From Siphonodentalium dalli (lineage: Eukaryota > Mollusca > Scaphopoda > Gadilida > Siphonodentaliidae): DNA of 64,000 nt. Below, piece after piece: positions 36,059 through 46,187 of the stretch (its first letter is position 1; every line of letters begins with the position of its first letter). Both the position numbers and the translations under genes were made by a program. The stretch is from assembly GCA_032622095.1 (NCBI GenBank), contig CP136068.1, forward strand, positions 12,567,729-12,631,728, written 5' to 3'. Below the pieces are notes generated by a model. It was not told where the DNA came from. It saw only the letters and a list, made by a program, of their open reading frames with translations, and did no database searches.

Positions 36059-36999
36059 AAGCCTGAATTTAGTGTCTGACATTTGCAGAATGAGGTCCCC
36101 AAAATGTGAATTGAATAAAAGGTCAGCAGACTACAGTGTCCCCCGACAACATGGCAAGAAATTTTACAAAAAAATGTTGAAATTTTCTAAGTCGAAAAGG
36201 GTTAATAACTCCATAAAAAATATTAGCTATATAGATGTTGCAAATCACCAACATGTTAGGAACAATATCCCAAAGTTTCAAATCTCTACATTTCAAACTG
36301 TAGGAGGAGTTGATTACACTATGAAGGTACCCAATCTCATCCAAAAGGCAAAAATGTTCCAAATTTTCTAAGTCGAAAACCCCCCAAAAATATGGAAAAA
36401 ATGATATTTTTTATTAGCTATATAGATGTTGCAAATCACCAACATGTTAGGAACAATATCCCGGAGTTTCAAATCTCTACATTTAAAACTGTAGGAGTTG
36501 ATTACTCCATGAAGGTACCCAATCTCATCCAAAAGGCAAAAATGTTCCAAATTTTCTAAGTCGAAAACCCCCCAAAAATATGGAAAAAATAATATTTTTG
36601 ATTAGCTATATAGATGTTGCAAATCACCAACATGTTAGGAACAATATCCCAGAGTTTCAAATATCTACGTTTAAAACTGTAGGAGGAGTTGATTACACCA
36701 CGAAGGTACCCGATCTCGGACGCACGGACGGACGGACACACGGACGGACGGACGAGGGTCATTTTTATAGTCCTCCGACGGAAACGTCGGGGGACAATGA
36801 CACTATTCCGCAACGCAGTCTAGCATCACTGAATTAACACTCAGTCTGATTAGGCGTCAACTGCCATGGGAAACCTAGAAACAGATTGAAGTTCTACCGT
36901 TGAAGTTGGTGGTTCTAGCCTGCTGTACAGGGTAGCAACACTAAATTCACCCCCTGGGGACCACATTCTGCAAATGTCAGACACACTAAATTCAGGCTT
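36059..36999. mobile_element. Element bounded by ~45-bp inverted repeats, with HINE-like interior
   Basis: The left end AAGCCTGAATTTAGTGTCTG ... TTTGCAGAATGAGGTCCCC (36059-36100) is complemented at the right end by GGGGACCACATTCTGCAAATG ... AATTCAGGCTT (36957-36999; split phrase). Related hairpin arms occur at 61895-61986. The interior holds the 185-bp tandem repeats with ACGG tail. No clear target duplication was found. Confidence 0.65.
36182..36796 (+). repeat. ~185-bp tandem cores, ACGG microsatellite, terminal hairpin
   Basis: ATTTTCTAAGTCGAAAA starts units at about 36182, 36363 and 36552. Each unit has TTAGCTATATAGATGTTGC, CACCAACATGTTAGGAACAA and TTTCAAATCTCTAC. The series ends with (GGACGGAC)n at about 36719-36755 and a hairpin CTCCGACG-GAAA-CGTCGGGG (36773-36793). 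It is the third repeat family in this window with the same modular layout. Confidence 0.85.
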
Positions 37000-37700
37000 G
37001 AGAAAATAATTTTGTTTTAATTTGATAATAACAACAAGCACCATTGCTAGTGCAGTGTTTACACAAACCTGTCCAATAACATTCTAATCTCTAATCTGTC
37101 ATTCTGATCTCAATTAATGACCTGACTGTGTCTCTCTGAAACTGAGTCCTCTTGTAGATATAATATTGGCAGATATAATAACTGCTTCTGGAGAGAGGTA
37201 GATACCCTTTTGGTGACCGTATTATAAGCCATCGAATAATTATCTCCTCCAAACCAAAGTAACTAACTGCCTATCTTGTAACATTTACAGAAACTAGCGC
37301 TCGTGTCTAACACATTACACTCACGCGACAACACCTATCGAGCGGGACCCGGCACTAAGCTCGGGGTGGGGTGCAAGGAAACTTCAGACCCATAAGTGGT
37401 CATCTAAGCTCTCATCGAGTTAAGGCCGGACATATACCCTCATATGTTCGGCCGCTTGCTGCTCTGCGACTTTCTTCGGGAGGCACAGGAACGGCCCATC
37501 AAGAACACATTGTAATTATCAACTTGTGCATTCATCATTTTATCAAAATAAAATAACCCAAAAAATCATATAAAATGTAAAAAAAAATTGTTCACTGTAC
37601 AATACTTATATATATATATATATATATAGATGTATATCATGTCCTGTTCATTATCGTTCAAAATTACTTCAGCGAATAAAAATCTGAAATAACACTGTAT
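37000..37700. other. No gene; hairpin and TA microsatellite
   Basis: GGCCGGACATAT-ACCCTC-ATATGTTCGGCC forms a 12-bp stem (37424-37453) inside a GC-richer 200-bp patch that could be a SINE or LINE tail. A (TA)n run lies at about 37609-37629. Confidence 0.4.
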
Positions 37701-38111
37701 ATGATTGTTAATAATATGATTTCACCTACGTCCGTGCACGACATGGGGAAGAAGGGTGGGATAGAAAAATATACAAATTTGCAGTATCAAAACATGTGCA
37801 GAAAGAATGGATTTATATTTGTTGACAACTGTTTAACATTCCTTTCACACGGCAGGATTAGAGTAGATTTGTTCAGAGACAATTGGCACCCAAATAGAGA
37901 TGGTTATAAAGTTCTGGCATTGAATATCAAATACCCCCAGGAGGAAATGAATGAAATCGCAGTGGACATATGTGATGATCATGATGATACAGTGATGGAT
38001 CGGCGTGCAAACTTTTCAGGGGAACACCGGCAGATGTATCGGGAAATGCGTCCCAAGACATCATCTGTGGCGACCAGATCAACTGAACGAGACACGCGGT
38101 ACTGGCAATGA
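37701..38111 (+). pseudogene. ORF1 C-terminal SGNH esterase-like fragment of a non-LTR retrotransposon
   Basis: The 136-residue frame contains KNGFIFVDNCLTFLS and then DNWHPNRDGYKVLALNI. The D-x2-H-P block with GYKVLA is the last catalytic block of SGNH/GDSL hydrolases, as found in ORF1 proteins of several non-LTR families, where the esterase domain helps bind nucleic acid or membranes. An acidic region and a polar tail follow. The first catalytic block is missing here; a damaged candidate is at about 35550. An overlapping frame reaching 38280 (MGLAFGHWNINSYRHENV) may be the true ORF1 end after a frameshift. The endonuclease begins 400-600 bp downstream, as expected for ORF1 followed by ORF2. 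Confidence 0.6.
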
Positions 38112-38677
38112 GATGGGACTTGCCTTCGGACATTGGAATATCAATTCCTATCGACACGAGAATGTTCGTCAGAATGAAGAACAGTGTTTTCAAAGTGTTA
38201 GAACAGATGAGCTATCTTTTTGGTCACAGCAACTAGCACAAATTCTGAAATACATTAATAACCAACATAAACCTCAGTAGGTAACTTTTTTAAATACATA
38301 TATATCATATATCTAGATTGTTTTATTTATTTACAATATTACCGTACTAACAAATAAATTGCGTAGCAGTATAGTCGCATAAATCTATTATGCGTGTTAA
38401 CACGATTTATAATATAAGTTTATGATTCGTTTACGATAATAATTGCGCGGCTATATATTGGCCCAATTATATACGCAAAATGGTATAATTGTTTTGTTGA
38501 AACAGCGTCTGGATACTTAAAATTAACGAGGTAGACTAGTGTTGAAACGATGGTCTAAAGAGTTTAAAGATATATACAATGTGACTGGAATATATGCCTA
38601 TTTCAATTTTGACGTTCATATATAGACTATTCCCGACAGTCCTTTTCGAATATCGTTACCTATATATATATATACAT

Positions 38678-39440
38678 ATGAGCTCTCTTTCGCAAAACCA
38701 TAGCCGTGACCGGCGGAAAATTGCATATACTGCCTGGAATGCGCAAGGCTTTGTGAATAAAATTACCGATGAAGATTGCCTAAAGCATTTAGAAAAATAT
38801 GATTTTATAACGATATCAGAAACCTGGCACCACTCTGTGGATGATATAGAAATGCCAGGGTACTGCTGCTTCGATCTTAGTAGAGGCTCAAATAGTACAA
38901 TCAGGGGAGGAATTGCCTTTTATTGTAAGAATAAGTATAAGTCTTCTAGAGTATTGTAATTAAATCAATACGCAATATGGGTTGAATTTTGTGGCAGTAT
39001 CTTCAATATGCAATCGAATGTAGTATTTATATCCATGTATATTCCTCCTGCGAACTCGACTTTCTGGGCTCATAGTAGCAATTACGATTCCGTGTACGAC
39101 AGCATTGAAACACTTTTAAAAGATTGAAAGTCGGACGACTTTGTTATCTTGGGAGGGGATTTTAACTCGAGAACAGCGAAACGGTCCGATTATGTTAGAG
39201 ACGATTGCGATAGGTATGGCCCCCTTCCCAATACGTATACAGTTGATGAAATCGCTGCACGAGAAAGTTTAGATGATACAGTAAACCATTTTGGGCGACA
39301 ACTCCTCTAATTATGTAAAGCTGCGTCACTGCATATACTCAATGGAAGAACACCCGGCGATTCTTTTGGGAACTTTACGAGTTGTCAACATAATGGGTGC
39401 AGTGTAGTCGATTATATTATAGTGGGCATCGCATATTAAT
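38678..39440 (+). pseudogene. AP-endonuclease domain of non-LTR ORF2, three in-frame stops
   Basis: The frame shows AWNAQGFVNKITDED, DFITISETWHHSVDD, GGIAFYCKNKY, FISMYIPPANS, VILGGDFNSRTAKRSD and VVDYIIV. These are the ordered motifs of the exonuclease-endonuclease-phosphatase fold (the SETW glutamate, the GDFN block and the terminal D of VDY). It nicks genomic DNA to prime reverse transcription. Stops occur at 38957 (TAA), about 39125 (TGA) and about 39308 (TAA) without loss of frame. Each is one C-to-T change away from a sense codon (CAA, CGA, CAA). The usual His-containing end motif (SDH) and all RT core motifs are missing. At about 39440 it jumps to the RT C-terminus. Confidence 0.8.
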
Positions 39441-39843
39441 ATTAACAAGCTCGAATCTATTCCATGTGAAATTACACATGTTAAATTGTGTAAATCAGTG
39501 TTGGGTTTAAATAGAATGGCGTCTAATCACGCGACAAGAGCAGAATTGGGCAGATTTCCGATAGCACATGCATGATGCGATAATGAATGCTGTAAGATAT
39601 ATGCTTAAACCGTCTGAAAGAAAACCGAATATGTTACTTCGGAATTCTGCCCAAATATGCGAGGAATATATAATTCTTGATTCAATGACAATTATGACGG
39701 GCATTAATCATTCCGAGAAGCCCATATATAACCTGTATGAATTGTTCCACAAGGCCGTTATGTGCATGTATTTGGCGTTTGAGATAAGTCTGCACAGCTG
39801 CTATAATCTACTAAATATACGACCATCCCCTGTGCCATTTTAG
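39441..39843 (+). pseudogene. RT C-terminal remnant joined to the endonuclease
   Basis: HVKLCKSVLGLNRMASNHAT and RAELGRFPIAHA (39478-39571) are followed, one frame over, by AIMNAVRYMLKPSER and NLYELFHKAVMCMYL. The 'LGLNR-ASN-A-RAELGRFP' pattern is characteristic of the region after the RT thumb in many invertebrate non-LTR elements. Because palm motifs A-E are absent between 39440 and here, the copy carries an internal deletion of most of RT. It also has a frameshift near 39570. Confidence 0.6.
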
Positions 39844-40141
39844 TGAGAATGTACACGAAAACGGCTAACAAAAACATGTTTTTCTCGCGAATGTGCAACC
39901 ACCGAAACCAGAACACTTTACAATATGTTAGAAGAAAACAATCTTGCTATGAAAATGTAAAGTTCATGTAGTACCCCATGGTCTATATAACGTTAACTCC
40001 CAGCTGTAAATCCCACACAATTTCTCACGCAGCCCTCCCGGACCCTCCCCCAATTGAATGTATAGTATATTATGCCAGAGCACTGAGGTGAAAGGGGTGC
40101 AAATGGAATTATGCAAAAACATGTATTTTGTTTGATCGTGA
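39844..40141. other. No gene; flank with direct-repeat phrase
   Basis: GGGGTGCAAATGGAATTATGC (40095-40114 core) and CATGTATTTTGT recur just beyond the next element at 40367-40405 as GGCGCAAATGAATTATGC. Confidence 0.5.
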
Positions 40142-40366
40142 TTAACCCTTTGAGTGCCAGTTCCGATTTTTGTATCAATCCATATACCCTGTGCCAATGC
40201 ATTATCTTATATTGCGAGTCGACCATAGGCCTCGCATATATAAGAGAATGCATTGGCCTAACAATTTTTTTTTTTAATTTTAATAATTCATTCTTATATT
40301 CTTTAACATACTTATTTTGTAGGTTTATGGCCGATGAGATCGGCCCCTGGCACTCAAATGGTTAAA
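40142..40366. mobile_element. Palindromic MITE with nested inverted repeats
   Basis: The outer ends TTAACCCTTTGAGTGCCAG and CTGGCACTCAAATGGTTAA are complementary. The inner arms GTGCCAATGCATTATCTTAT and ATAAGAGAATGCATTGGCC pair around GCGAGTC...GCCTCGC. Partial relatives are at 21540 and 62151-62460. Flanking sequence on both sides is similar, which hints at a duplication or an older nested copy. Confidence 0.75.
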
Positions 40367-42599
40367 GCGGCGCAAATGAATTATGCAAATACATGTATTT
40401 GGTCCGATTCTGATAGGAAGGTGGTGCAGACCTGTGCAGTTGGAATGTCCCCAAGGTGGACCCTCCAACCAAACAGATGGGTCGATATTAGACTCCATAT
40501 TCTTGTCCTTGGACGGTTTTTGGCCCAGTCCGCCTCTTTTCAGAAGTAACCCCAGTCACCAAACTGTACCCAGGCGCGAGTTTGGTATTTTGAGGCCTAT
40601 CGTATTCTATACCCCATGCTGGTTTTATCAGGATTAGTTTGGTACATCTGATGGCTCACCATTATTCGACCCAGTGGAAGAACTTCATATACACATTTAT
40701 TTTATACACATTTGCAATGCGCAAAATCTTTCATTTCATATATTACAACCTATTTGAAGACTTCATTGGCCATGTAAGAATTAAAAGAGACCACTACGAT
40801 TTGTCGATCTCTCAAATGTAATGTACAATTTCCGCCTCTCACTATAATCGCACTATAAATACAAGTGTCCTTCGTCTGCGAAGAAAATGCGTACACGATC
40901 CGCGCTACAGTCATGTCATTTTATTCCTCATTATTGGATAATGAACTTGTCGCTTGACACCTCTTGCCCCCCAACAACCCGGTTCTACCTGGCAGTCAAA
41001 ATTGGGCTCGTCTATTAATAATTTACGCAGTAACTTTTTTAACCACGTCGTTTTAAGAAAACTGTTTATAGAAGAGTCGACACAGTCGGTATAGTGAAAA
41101 ATGTAAGTAAGATTTATTTGTTGATTATATATATATATCGTTTTTCGTTTCCAGCTAACATGCAACATATATCATGATAATAATAATATATAGCATTTGT
41201 ATAGCGCTTCATCCCTGGTGTAGCTCGAAGAAAAAACTCAGAAAAAGGTCCAGTATTATCTACATGTTCGAGAACAGAATCCCATATACGACTTAATATG
41301 ATGTGCTTTCGTTTCCATCCAACAAGGATAGCCTCCCTCCTAATATATTCCGTAACATGTTCCCATAGGTTACACGGATTTTTATGAAATTTTCCACATA
41401 TGTTTACTGGTACTATGGACGCAATATGTGAGATTCATATTTCTGTGAGTGGCGTTTAGTGGCCACAGTAAATGTGTTTTTCCGTTGACATGTGTATTCG
41501 TGTAAGATGCTGTGAGCCATATTGGGATGTCATGCATCGCATGTTAACCAAATTTAGGGATGGACCTCCTGCACGCTGGCTGTAGCCCATTTAATTTCCT
41601 CAAATCAACGATCCATCTTGGGATTATTTAAGTCCGATTATCTGCGATATGGACATCACATCAAAAGGCAGTAAAAGTGAAAGAAACAACGTAATGACTG
41701 TGACACAAGTTTGATTTTTCCAATAATAACATTCAACTCTGACATATGGTTCCTAGATCTAATGGATATAATACACAACTCATTAACGGTACGCGCCACC
41801 AATAAGGCCTGGGGTCAATACTATGAACAATTTTATACCTGTAAATACAAATTGTATTTATTAATTTGTAATTACAAATTTGTGTTAACTATCACAGTGG
41901 TTTCATAGTACAGGGAAATTTTAGCCGTATTATTGTAATACCTTAGACTGGACGAGAGGTGAAACCCTAAAAGGCAGCTGTAAAACTTAGAAAAAACTAA
42001 CTCCCCACTCTGCTCCCATGCACATGTTATCAGTGTTATCTGAATACCAGTTCAAATTAGACGGACATGCATATAGAGCTAAAATAACTGACAACAATTT
42101 ATATGGGGAAGTTACAATGCGTGCTATCATATTGTGATTATCACTAACGCCAGTACTATGAAACGATGAGCTAACAAAATCTCGCAAATTTCACAAAGAT
42201 CTACTGCTGATTATTGTAGATTGCTTACGGACAAACCTTTGCTTGTGAGTGATTCACAATATATTGAATCACGGCGGGCCAAAGTTACAAAAGAAATAAC
42301 CAATCATAAGTTGAGAGGTGATCGCTTCTCAGAGCTATCCAATCGGTTCACGGATTGCTAAGTTGATGACCACTTGTCTGCGCAAGTTAACAATTAAACG
42401 GTTGGTTTGTAGTGTGTGTTTGTAAGTACAAGTCAGTGTAATAATAATGAGTACTACAAACAATTTGGTATCATTGTTTTTACAAATTACAAATTTACAA
42501 TCATTCAGTTTGTGAAAATAAAATATTATTTTGATGGTATAGCATTATATATATTGTGACCATCCTATTATTTCAAACTGATCCGCTACTCTTATCATA
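40367..42599. other. No gene seen
   Basis: AT-rich, with a palindromic ATTTGTAATTACAAAT word near 41868. TAGCATTTGTATAGCGCTTC (41191) resembles a widespread invertebrate repeat tail. No exon or element boundary could be fixed. Confidence 0.35.
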
Positions 42600-42992
42600 A
42601 CACATCGAGGCAGTAACGGGGCTCCATTTTATCGGGAGGGGGTGTATCGAAACAGGGACGTGCTAATGGTGTCGGTTATAGGAGTGGTGCGGGGGCCCCG
42701 GGGTCCAGTCGGTAGTGCCAGGTGCATTACACCGTCACAGGCCGTCCATCGCTGACGAAGCTGGTCCAACCCCGTCATATGGAGGGTGACCGGAATCGTG
42801 TATCTGGGCAAGTTTGTCAGTTGCTTTCCGGGGGTCGGTGGTTTCTACACGCAGTGGGACGATTTCTCGGTGAAATCAAGCCTCTGCATGGTCTTTCCTC
42901 CACCCGTAAAATTCACAACGTCGTGTGTGGCCTAGCGATAAACGATAGTGAACGACGATAAACCCTAATAATAAACCAAACCAAACCAATAG
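42600..42992 (-). repeat. Probable SINE-like dispersed repeat
   Basis: Read on the minus strand it starts TTGGTTTGGTTTATTATTAG and passes a GGTGGAGGAAAGACC block, ACCGAGAAATC, a GTAGAAACCACCGACC block and a GC-rich end. The order recalls a common molluscan interspersed repeat (GGAGGAAACCGGAGTACCCG type), recognised from memory only. The GC content exceeds that of its surroundings. Confidence 0.4.
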
Positions 42993-43851
42993 GAGTGTCA
43001 TTTTATAATTTCAAACTGCTCCGATATCTTATAATATATCTAGATATGGACGTGGCTATAGGGGCTCAGTTTGGCGACGGGGTGTCCATCCTATAATTTC
43101 CATATGCACCCTTTGAACAAAAAAATGCCTATAAATTCCACATAACGATGGAATCCTATATCAAGAGGAAAGTATTTTTATTTTTCTACGCTGATAACAA
43201 AAGTTAGTCAAACGTTTTTCCTCAGGCTGACTGACTTAGTTCAGCCAACATGACTGAGGCATAACATTAATCAAAATTACTAGGGTGATGTTAGTCATAA
43301 CGACTAAGAAATGGGGACTTTTCTTAGTCAATTGGAAGGCGTAAATTAAAGTTGCTGAATTATGTGCAAATAATTCCAATAATTGACCAAAGTTACTAAA
43401 AATATTTGTGACTAACACTAAGTTAGTCATATTTAGTCAATATGTCCAATCCAAGGGGCGGGGGTGCACAACTTACTGTTACAGCTTGAAAATCAGAAAC
43501 CAACCGGGTAAACAATTACATTTCACAGAAATAGAAGTTTCTAATTGAGGGGTGGGGAAAAAGTTGGATATCGACGTTGGCGCATCGAAGAGAGCATCTT
43601 GCTACGTCACTGCATTTATGGTCTAGTCATTTATGAAAACTGTGCTTGCATCTTCGTATTCATGTCCTTTACCGTGACCAAATGCATTCGCGTCAACGAT
43701 TGGAACTCAAAGGATAATCCGCCCATGAACATGAGTATCATTTACCTCGCAATGCATTCTTGAGCGAAAAATCATACTCACATTGGGAACAGGCGTCATT
43801 TTTATCCATTTGTCATTTATAAACTATACTTGATAAGACAACAACAACGAA
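42993..43851. other. No confident gene; upstream of the Myb/SANT ORF
   Basis: TTAGTCA and its complement TGACTAA recur about ten times between 43200 and 43445 (for example TTAGTCATATTTAGTCAAT), a loose short repeat. No promoter element stands out. Confidence 0.45.
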
Positions 43852-44310
43852 ATGCCTCTAACAAAATACCAAAAGGCAGTATTTCTGGAGGAAGTGAATA
43901 CAAGAAAAGACATACTATTTGGAAAGTTTTCTCCATCGGTCACCAGAACAACAAAAAACGACGGTTGGAAAGAAATACACAGGAAACTGACTAATTTGGG
44001 TGCCGAAATCACGGACTTTAAATATTTGAGAGATGTGACATGGGCGAATTTAAAAAGAGCTACAACAAAAAAGAACGATGACTGTAAAAATCAATCTGGG
44101 AGTGCTGGATCTGATTTGAGCACTGAGAACAATGCAGTTCTGGATATTATCGGAAGGGAGTCAGCTGTTATTTCCCCCGTTGACGTGCCCGATACACCTG
44201 TCGTGTTCGAGCAAGAGGATTCTGAAGAGACTGTGGCAACAACATCAGAACAACAAACTGTTATTCAGGGGGATCAGGGGGATCCTTTAGTGACTGAGAT
44301 TCAGATTTGA
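43852..44310 (+). CDS. Myb/SANT-like DNA-binding domain protein
   Basis: An intact 152-codon frame from ATG 43852 (context ACGAAATGC) to TGA 44308. Residues 2-75 (LTKYQKAVFLEEV, then KFSPSVTRTTKNDGWKEIH, then YLRDVTWANLKRATTKK) match the pattern of the Myb/SANT-like (Pfam Myb_DNA-bind_5) domain: three helices with spaced Trp/aromatic residues and a basic third helix ending in NLKR. Residues 95-120 (NNAVLDIIGRESAVIS) resemble the short motif after this domain in NAIF1-like and Harbinger-associated proteins. The tail is acidic and Gln/Glu-rich. The role is probably DNA binding, either as a nuclear regulator or as a domesticated transposon-derived factor. It is shorter than typical family members, which are usually above 200 residues. 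It lies 428 bp upstream of the duplicated-exon gene on the same strand. No good phase-0 donor was seen that would splice it to those exons, so it is probably separate. Confidence 0.7.
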   Translation: MPLTKYQKAVFLEEVNTRKDILFGKFSPSVTRTTKNDGWKEIHRKLTNLGAEITDFKYLRDVTWANLKRATTKKNDDCKNQSGSAGSDLSTENNAVLDIIGRESAVISPVDVPDTPVVFEQEDSEETVATTSEQQTVIQGDQGDPLVTEIQI

Positions 44311-44370
44311 TAAAATGAGGTCAACCTGTCAAGAAATGGCAGGCTATGGGGAGTTAACACTTTTGTGTCC

Positions 44371-44376
44371 AATAAA
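44371..44376 (+). terminator. Candidate poly(A) signal AATAAA
   Basis: A canonical AATAAA 61 bp after the stop of the Myb/SANT ORF. It supports an end of transcription there, but such hexamers are common in AT-rich DNA. Confidence 0.35.
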
Positions 44377-44737
44377 ATCATCGAAATACCAAATTCATTA
44401 AAACATCTACCTTGGAACCACCTGACTGATTGGTCTGGAGCCCGTCGGGAGGGGACTTGTTGAGCTGGAGGAGGGGTTGATCAGTAGTGTACAGTTGGCA
44501 ATTTCAAGGTGGATTTTCACCAAGCTACATACTTGAAGTCTCTCTAGCCACATATCCTGTTTAAATCTACTTCTTTTAAAGTGATTATGAAAAGTGCTGA
44601 CTGTTTTGTCTCCAGAGTCCCTGTCTTATCACTCTTTGCAGTCTGGTGAGCGACCCCACACCGAAAATTGGTAGATAAATAATAATAGAAAATTGCGTGA
44701 CCGTGTTTATTAATTGTTTTTATTCTTTGCAATTTAG

Positions 44738-44824
44738 GTATCAAAAGAAACCGACGAAAATGGAGTAGTGCCTCTCAGGACAAAGACAGTGCCAGAGCGG
44801 TCGGTGTCCAACTCAGTTCGTCGT
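44738..44824 (+). CDS. Duplicated mini-exon a (29 codons)
   Basis: Bounded by TTTGCAATTTAG and GTAAGTTATAA. The exon is 87 nt, phase 0 at both ends, and encodes VSKETDENGVVPLRTKTVPE followed by nine more residues, a polar Ser/Arg-rich stretch ending RR. It is identical to mini-exon b except for the third base of the first codon (GTA/GTC, both Val). No fold or domain was recognised, and the low-complexity charged character suggests a linker. Phase 0 fits the downstream exons at 49220 and beyond. The upstream partner exon is unknown. Confidence 0.7.
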
Positions 44825-45262
44825 GTAAGTTATAATATTATCGTCGGTAATCGAGCAACTAAAAACACATTAAAACCATATTAAGGTGCTGGGATCGTTT
44901 TACTTCATGTTATTGATGATTTTGTGACGATTAAATTGGTAATCACTTCTCACAACTCAGAAATGATATCAATGTCTAATATATAGACCAGGGCCATGAT
45001 GACTAAATTTTAGTAAAACCAACTCAATGGTAAATCAACACAGAAAAAATATGCCAGTTACTGACATTATTATTCTTACCTCATGCTCGTAACAGAAATA
45101 TGTTAGAGAAATAAGTCTTATAAATGGAAGCTCAATTCATCATTGTAATTAAATGAATATTATTATAGTTTTCAAATGCTCGTAACAGAAAATAGGTAGA
45201 GAAATAATAATAGAAAATTGCGTGACCGTGTTTATTAATTGTTTTTATTCTTTGCAATTTAG

Positions 45263-45349
45263 GTCTCAAAAGAAACCGACGAAAATGGAGTAGTGCCTCT
45301 CAGGACAAAGACAGTGCCAGAGCGGTCGGTGTCCAACTCAGTTCGTCGT
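45263..45349 (+). CDS. Duplicated mini-exon b (29 codons)
   Basis: The same 87-nt exon as a, with identical protein, acceptor (TTTGCAATTTAG) and donor (GTAAGTTATAA). Downstream intron sequence differs from that of exon a at about 9 of 135 positions, while the exon has one silent change. That contrast is what constraint on the protein sequence would look like, though the numbers are small. Because it is a whole-codon cassette, including or skipping it would not shift the frame. Confidence 0.7.
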
Positions 45350-45705
45350 GTAAGTTATAATATTATCATCGGTAATAGAGCAACTAAAAAACACATTAAA
45401 ACCATATTACGGTGCTGGGATCGTTTTACTTCCTGGTATTGATGGTTTTGTGACAATTAAATTGGTAATCACTTCCCACAACTCATTAATAATTTGCAAA
45501 CATCCATATATATATTCAATATTACAATGCATTATTGTAATTAAATGAATATTATTATAGTTTTCGAATGCTTACGACCGAAATTTGGTAGAGAAATAAT
45601 AATAAATGGACACGTTTGTATTGTCGATGCTCAGAGAGTCATGGTATATATATATATACAATTGCGGATCGTGTTTAGTAAGTGTTTTTATTCTTTGCAA
45701 TTTAG

Positions 45706-45759
45706 GTCTCAAAAGAAATGGACGCTAATAGAGTACCTGTCGAGACTTGTTTGAACCAG
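45706..45759 (+). CDS. Duplicated mini-exon c (18 codons)
   Basis: 54 nt between the same acceptor and GTAAGTTGTG. It encodes VSKEMDANRVPVETCLNQ. The first half matches exons a and b; the second half differs (ETCLN against LRTKT), and the exon is shorter. It is phase 0 at both ends. This is an older or divergent branch of the same exon family, paired with d. Confidence 0.7.
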
Positions 45760-46080
45760 GTAAGTTGTGCATATATTGTGAAATGATATCAATGGCTAAT
45801 ATATAGACCAGGGCCACGACTAAATTTTAGTAAATTGAACTCACTGGTAAATCAACACAGAAAAGAGTATGCCAGTTACTGACATTATTATTCTTACCTC
45901 ATGCTTGTAACAAAAATTTGTTAGAGAAATAAGTCTTATAAATGGAAGCTCAATTCATTGTTGTAATTAAATGAATATTATTATAGTCTTCAAATGCTCG
46001 TAACCGAAAATTGGTAGAGAAATAATAATAGAAAATTGCGTGACCGTGTTTATTAAGTGTTTTTATTCTTTGCAATTTAG

Positions 46081-46134
46081 GTCTCCATGGAAACGGACGA
46101 TAATAGAGTACCTTTCGAGACTTGTTTGAACCCG
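46081..46134 (+). CDS. Duplicated mini-exon d (18 codons)
   Basis: 54 nt between TTTGCAATTTAG and GTAAGTTGTG. It encodes VSMETDDNRVPFETCLNP, differing from exon c at five of eighteen residues. Its upstream intron is closest to that of exon b, showing unequal exchange among units. The following intron is interrupted after 46187 by a TIR element. Confidence 0.7.
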
Positions 46135-46187
46135 GTAAGTTGTGCGTTTATTATGAAATGATCTTAATGGCTAATATATAGACCAGG

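Larger units (their letters stand above)
44650..46186 (+). repeat. Tandem array of exon-plus-intron cassettes
   Basis: Unit components are the intron phrases ATATATAGACCAGGGCCA, GGTAAATCAACACAGAAAA and GCCAGTTACTGACATTATTA, then TATAAATGGAAGCTCAATTC, a GTAATTAAATGAATATTATT block, GTGACCGTGTTTATTAA and TTTTTATTCTTTGCAATTTAG (split phrase). Each copy ends at a mini-exon (starts at 44738, 45263, 45706, 46081) that is followed by GTAAGTT. Unit spacings are 525, 443 and 375 bp. The array is broken by a transposon at 46188 and resumes at 48296. Confidence 0.9.

Noticed and set aside
37424-37453. Strong stem GGCCGGACATAT/ATATGTTCGGCC as a tRNA or snRNA part
   Set aside because: No A/B boxes, cloverleaf or Sm site is found around it. 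It could only be kept as a plain hairpin.
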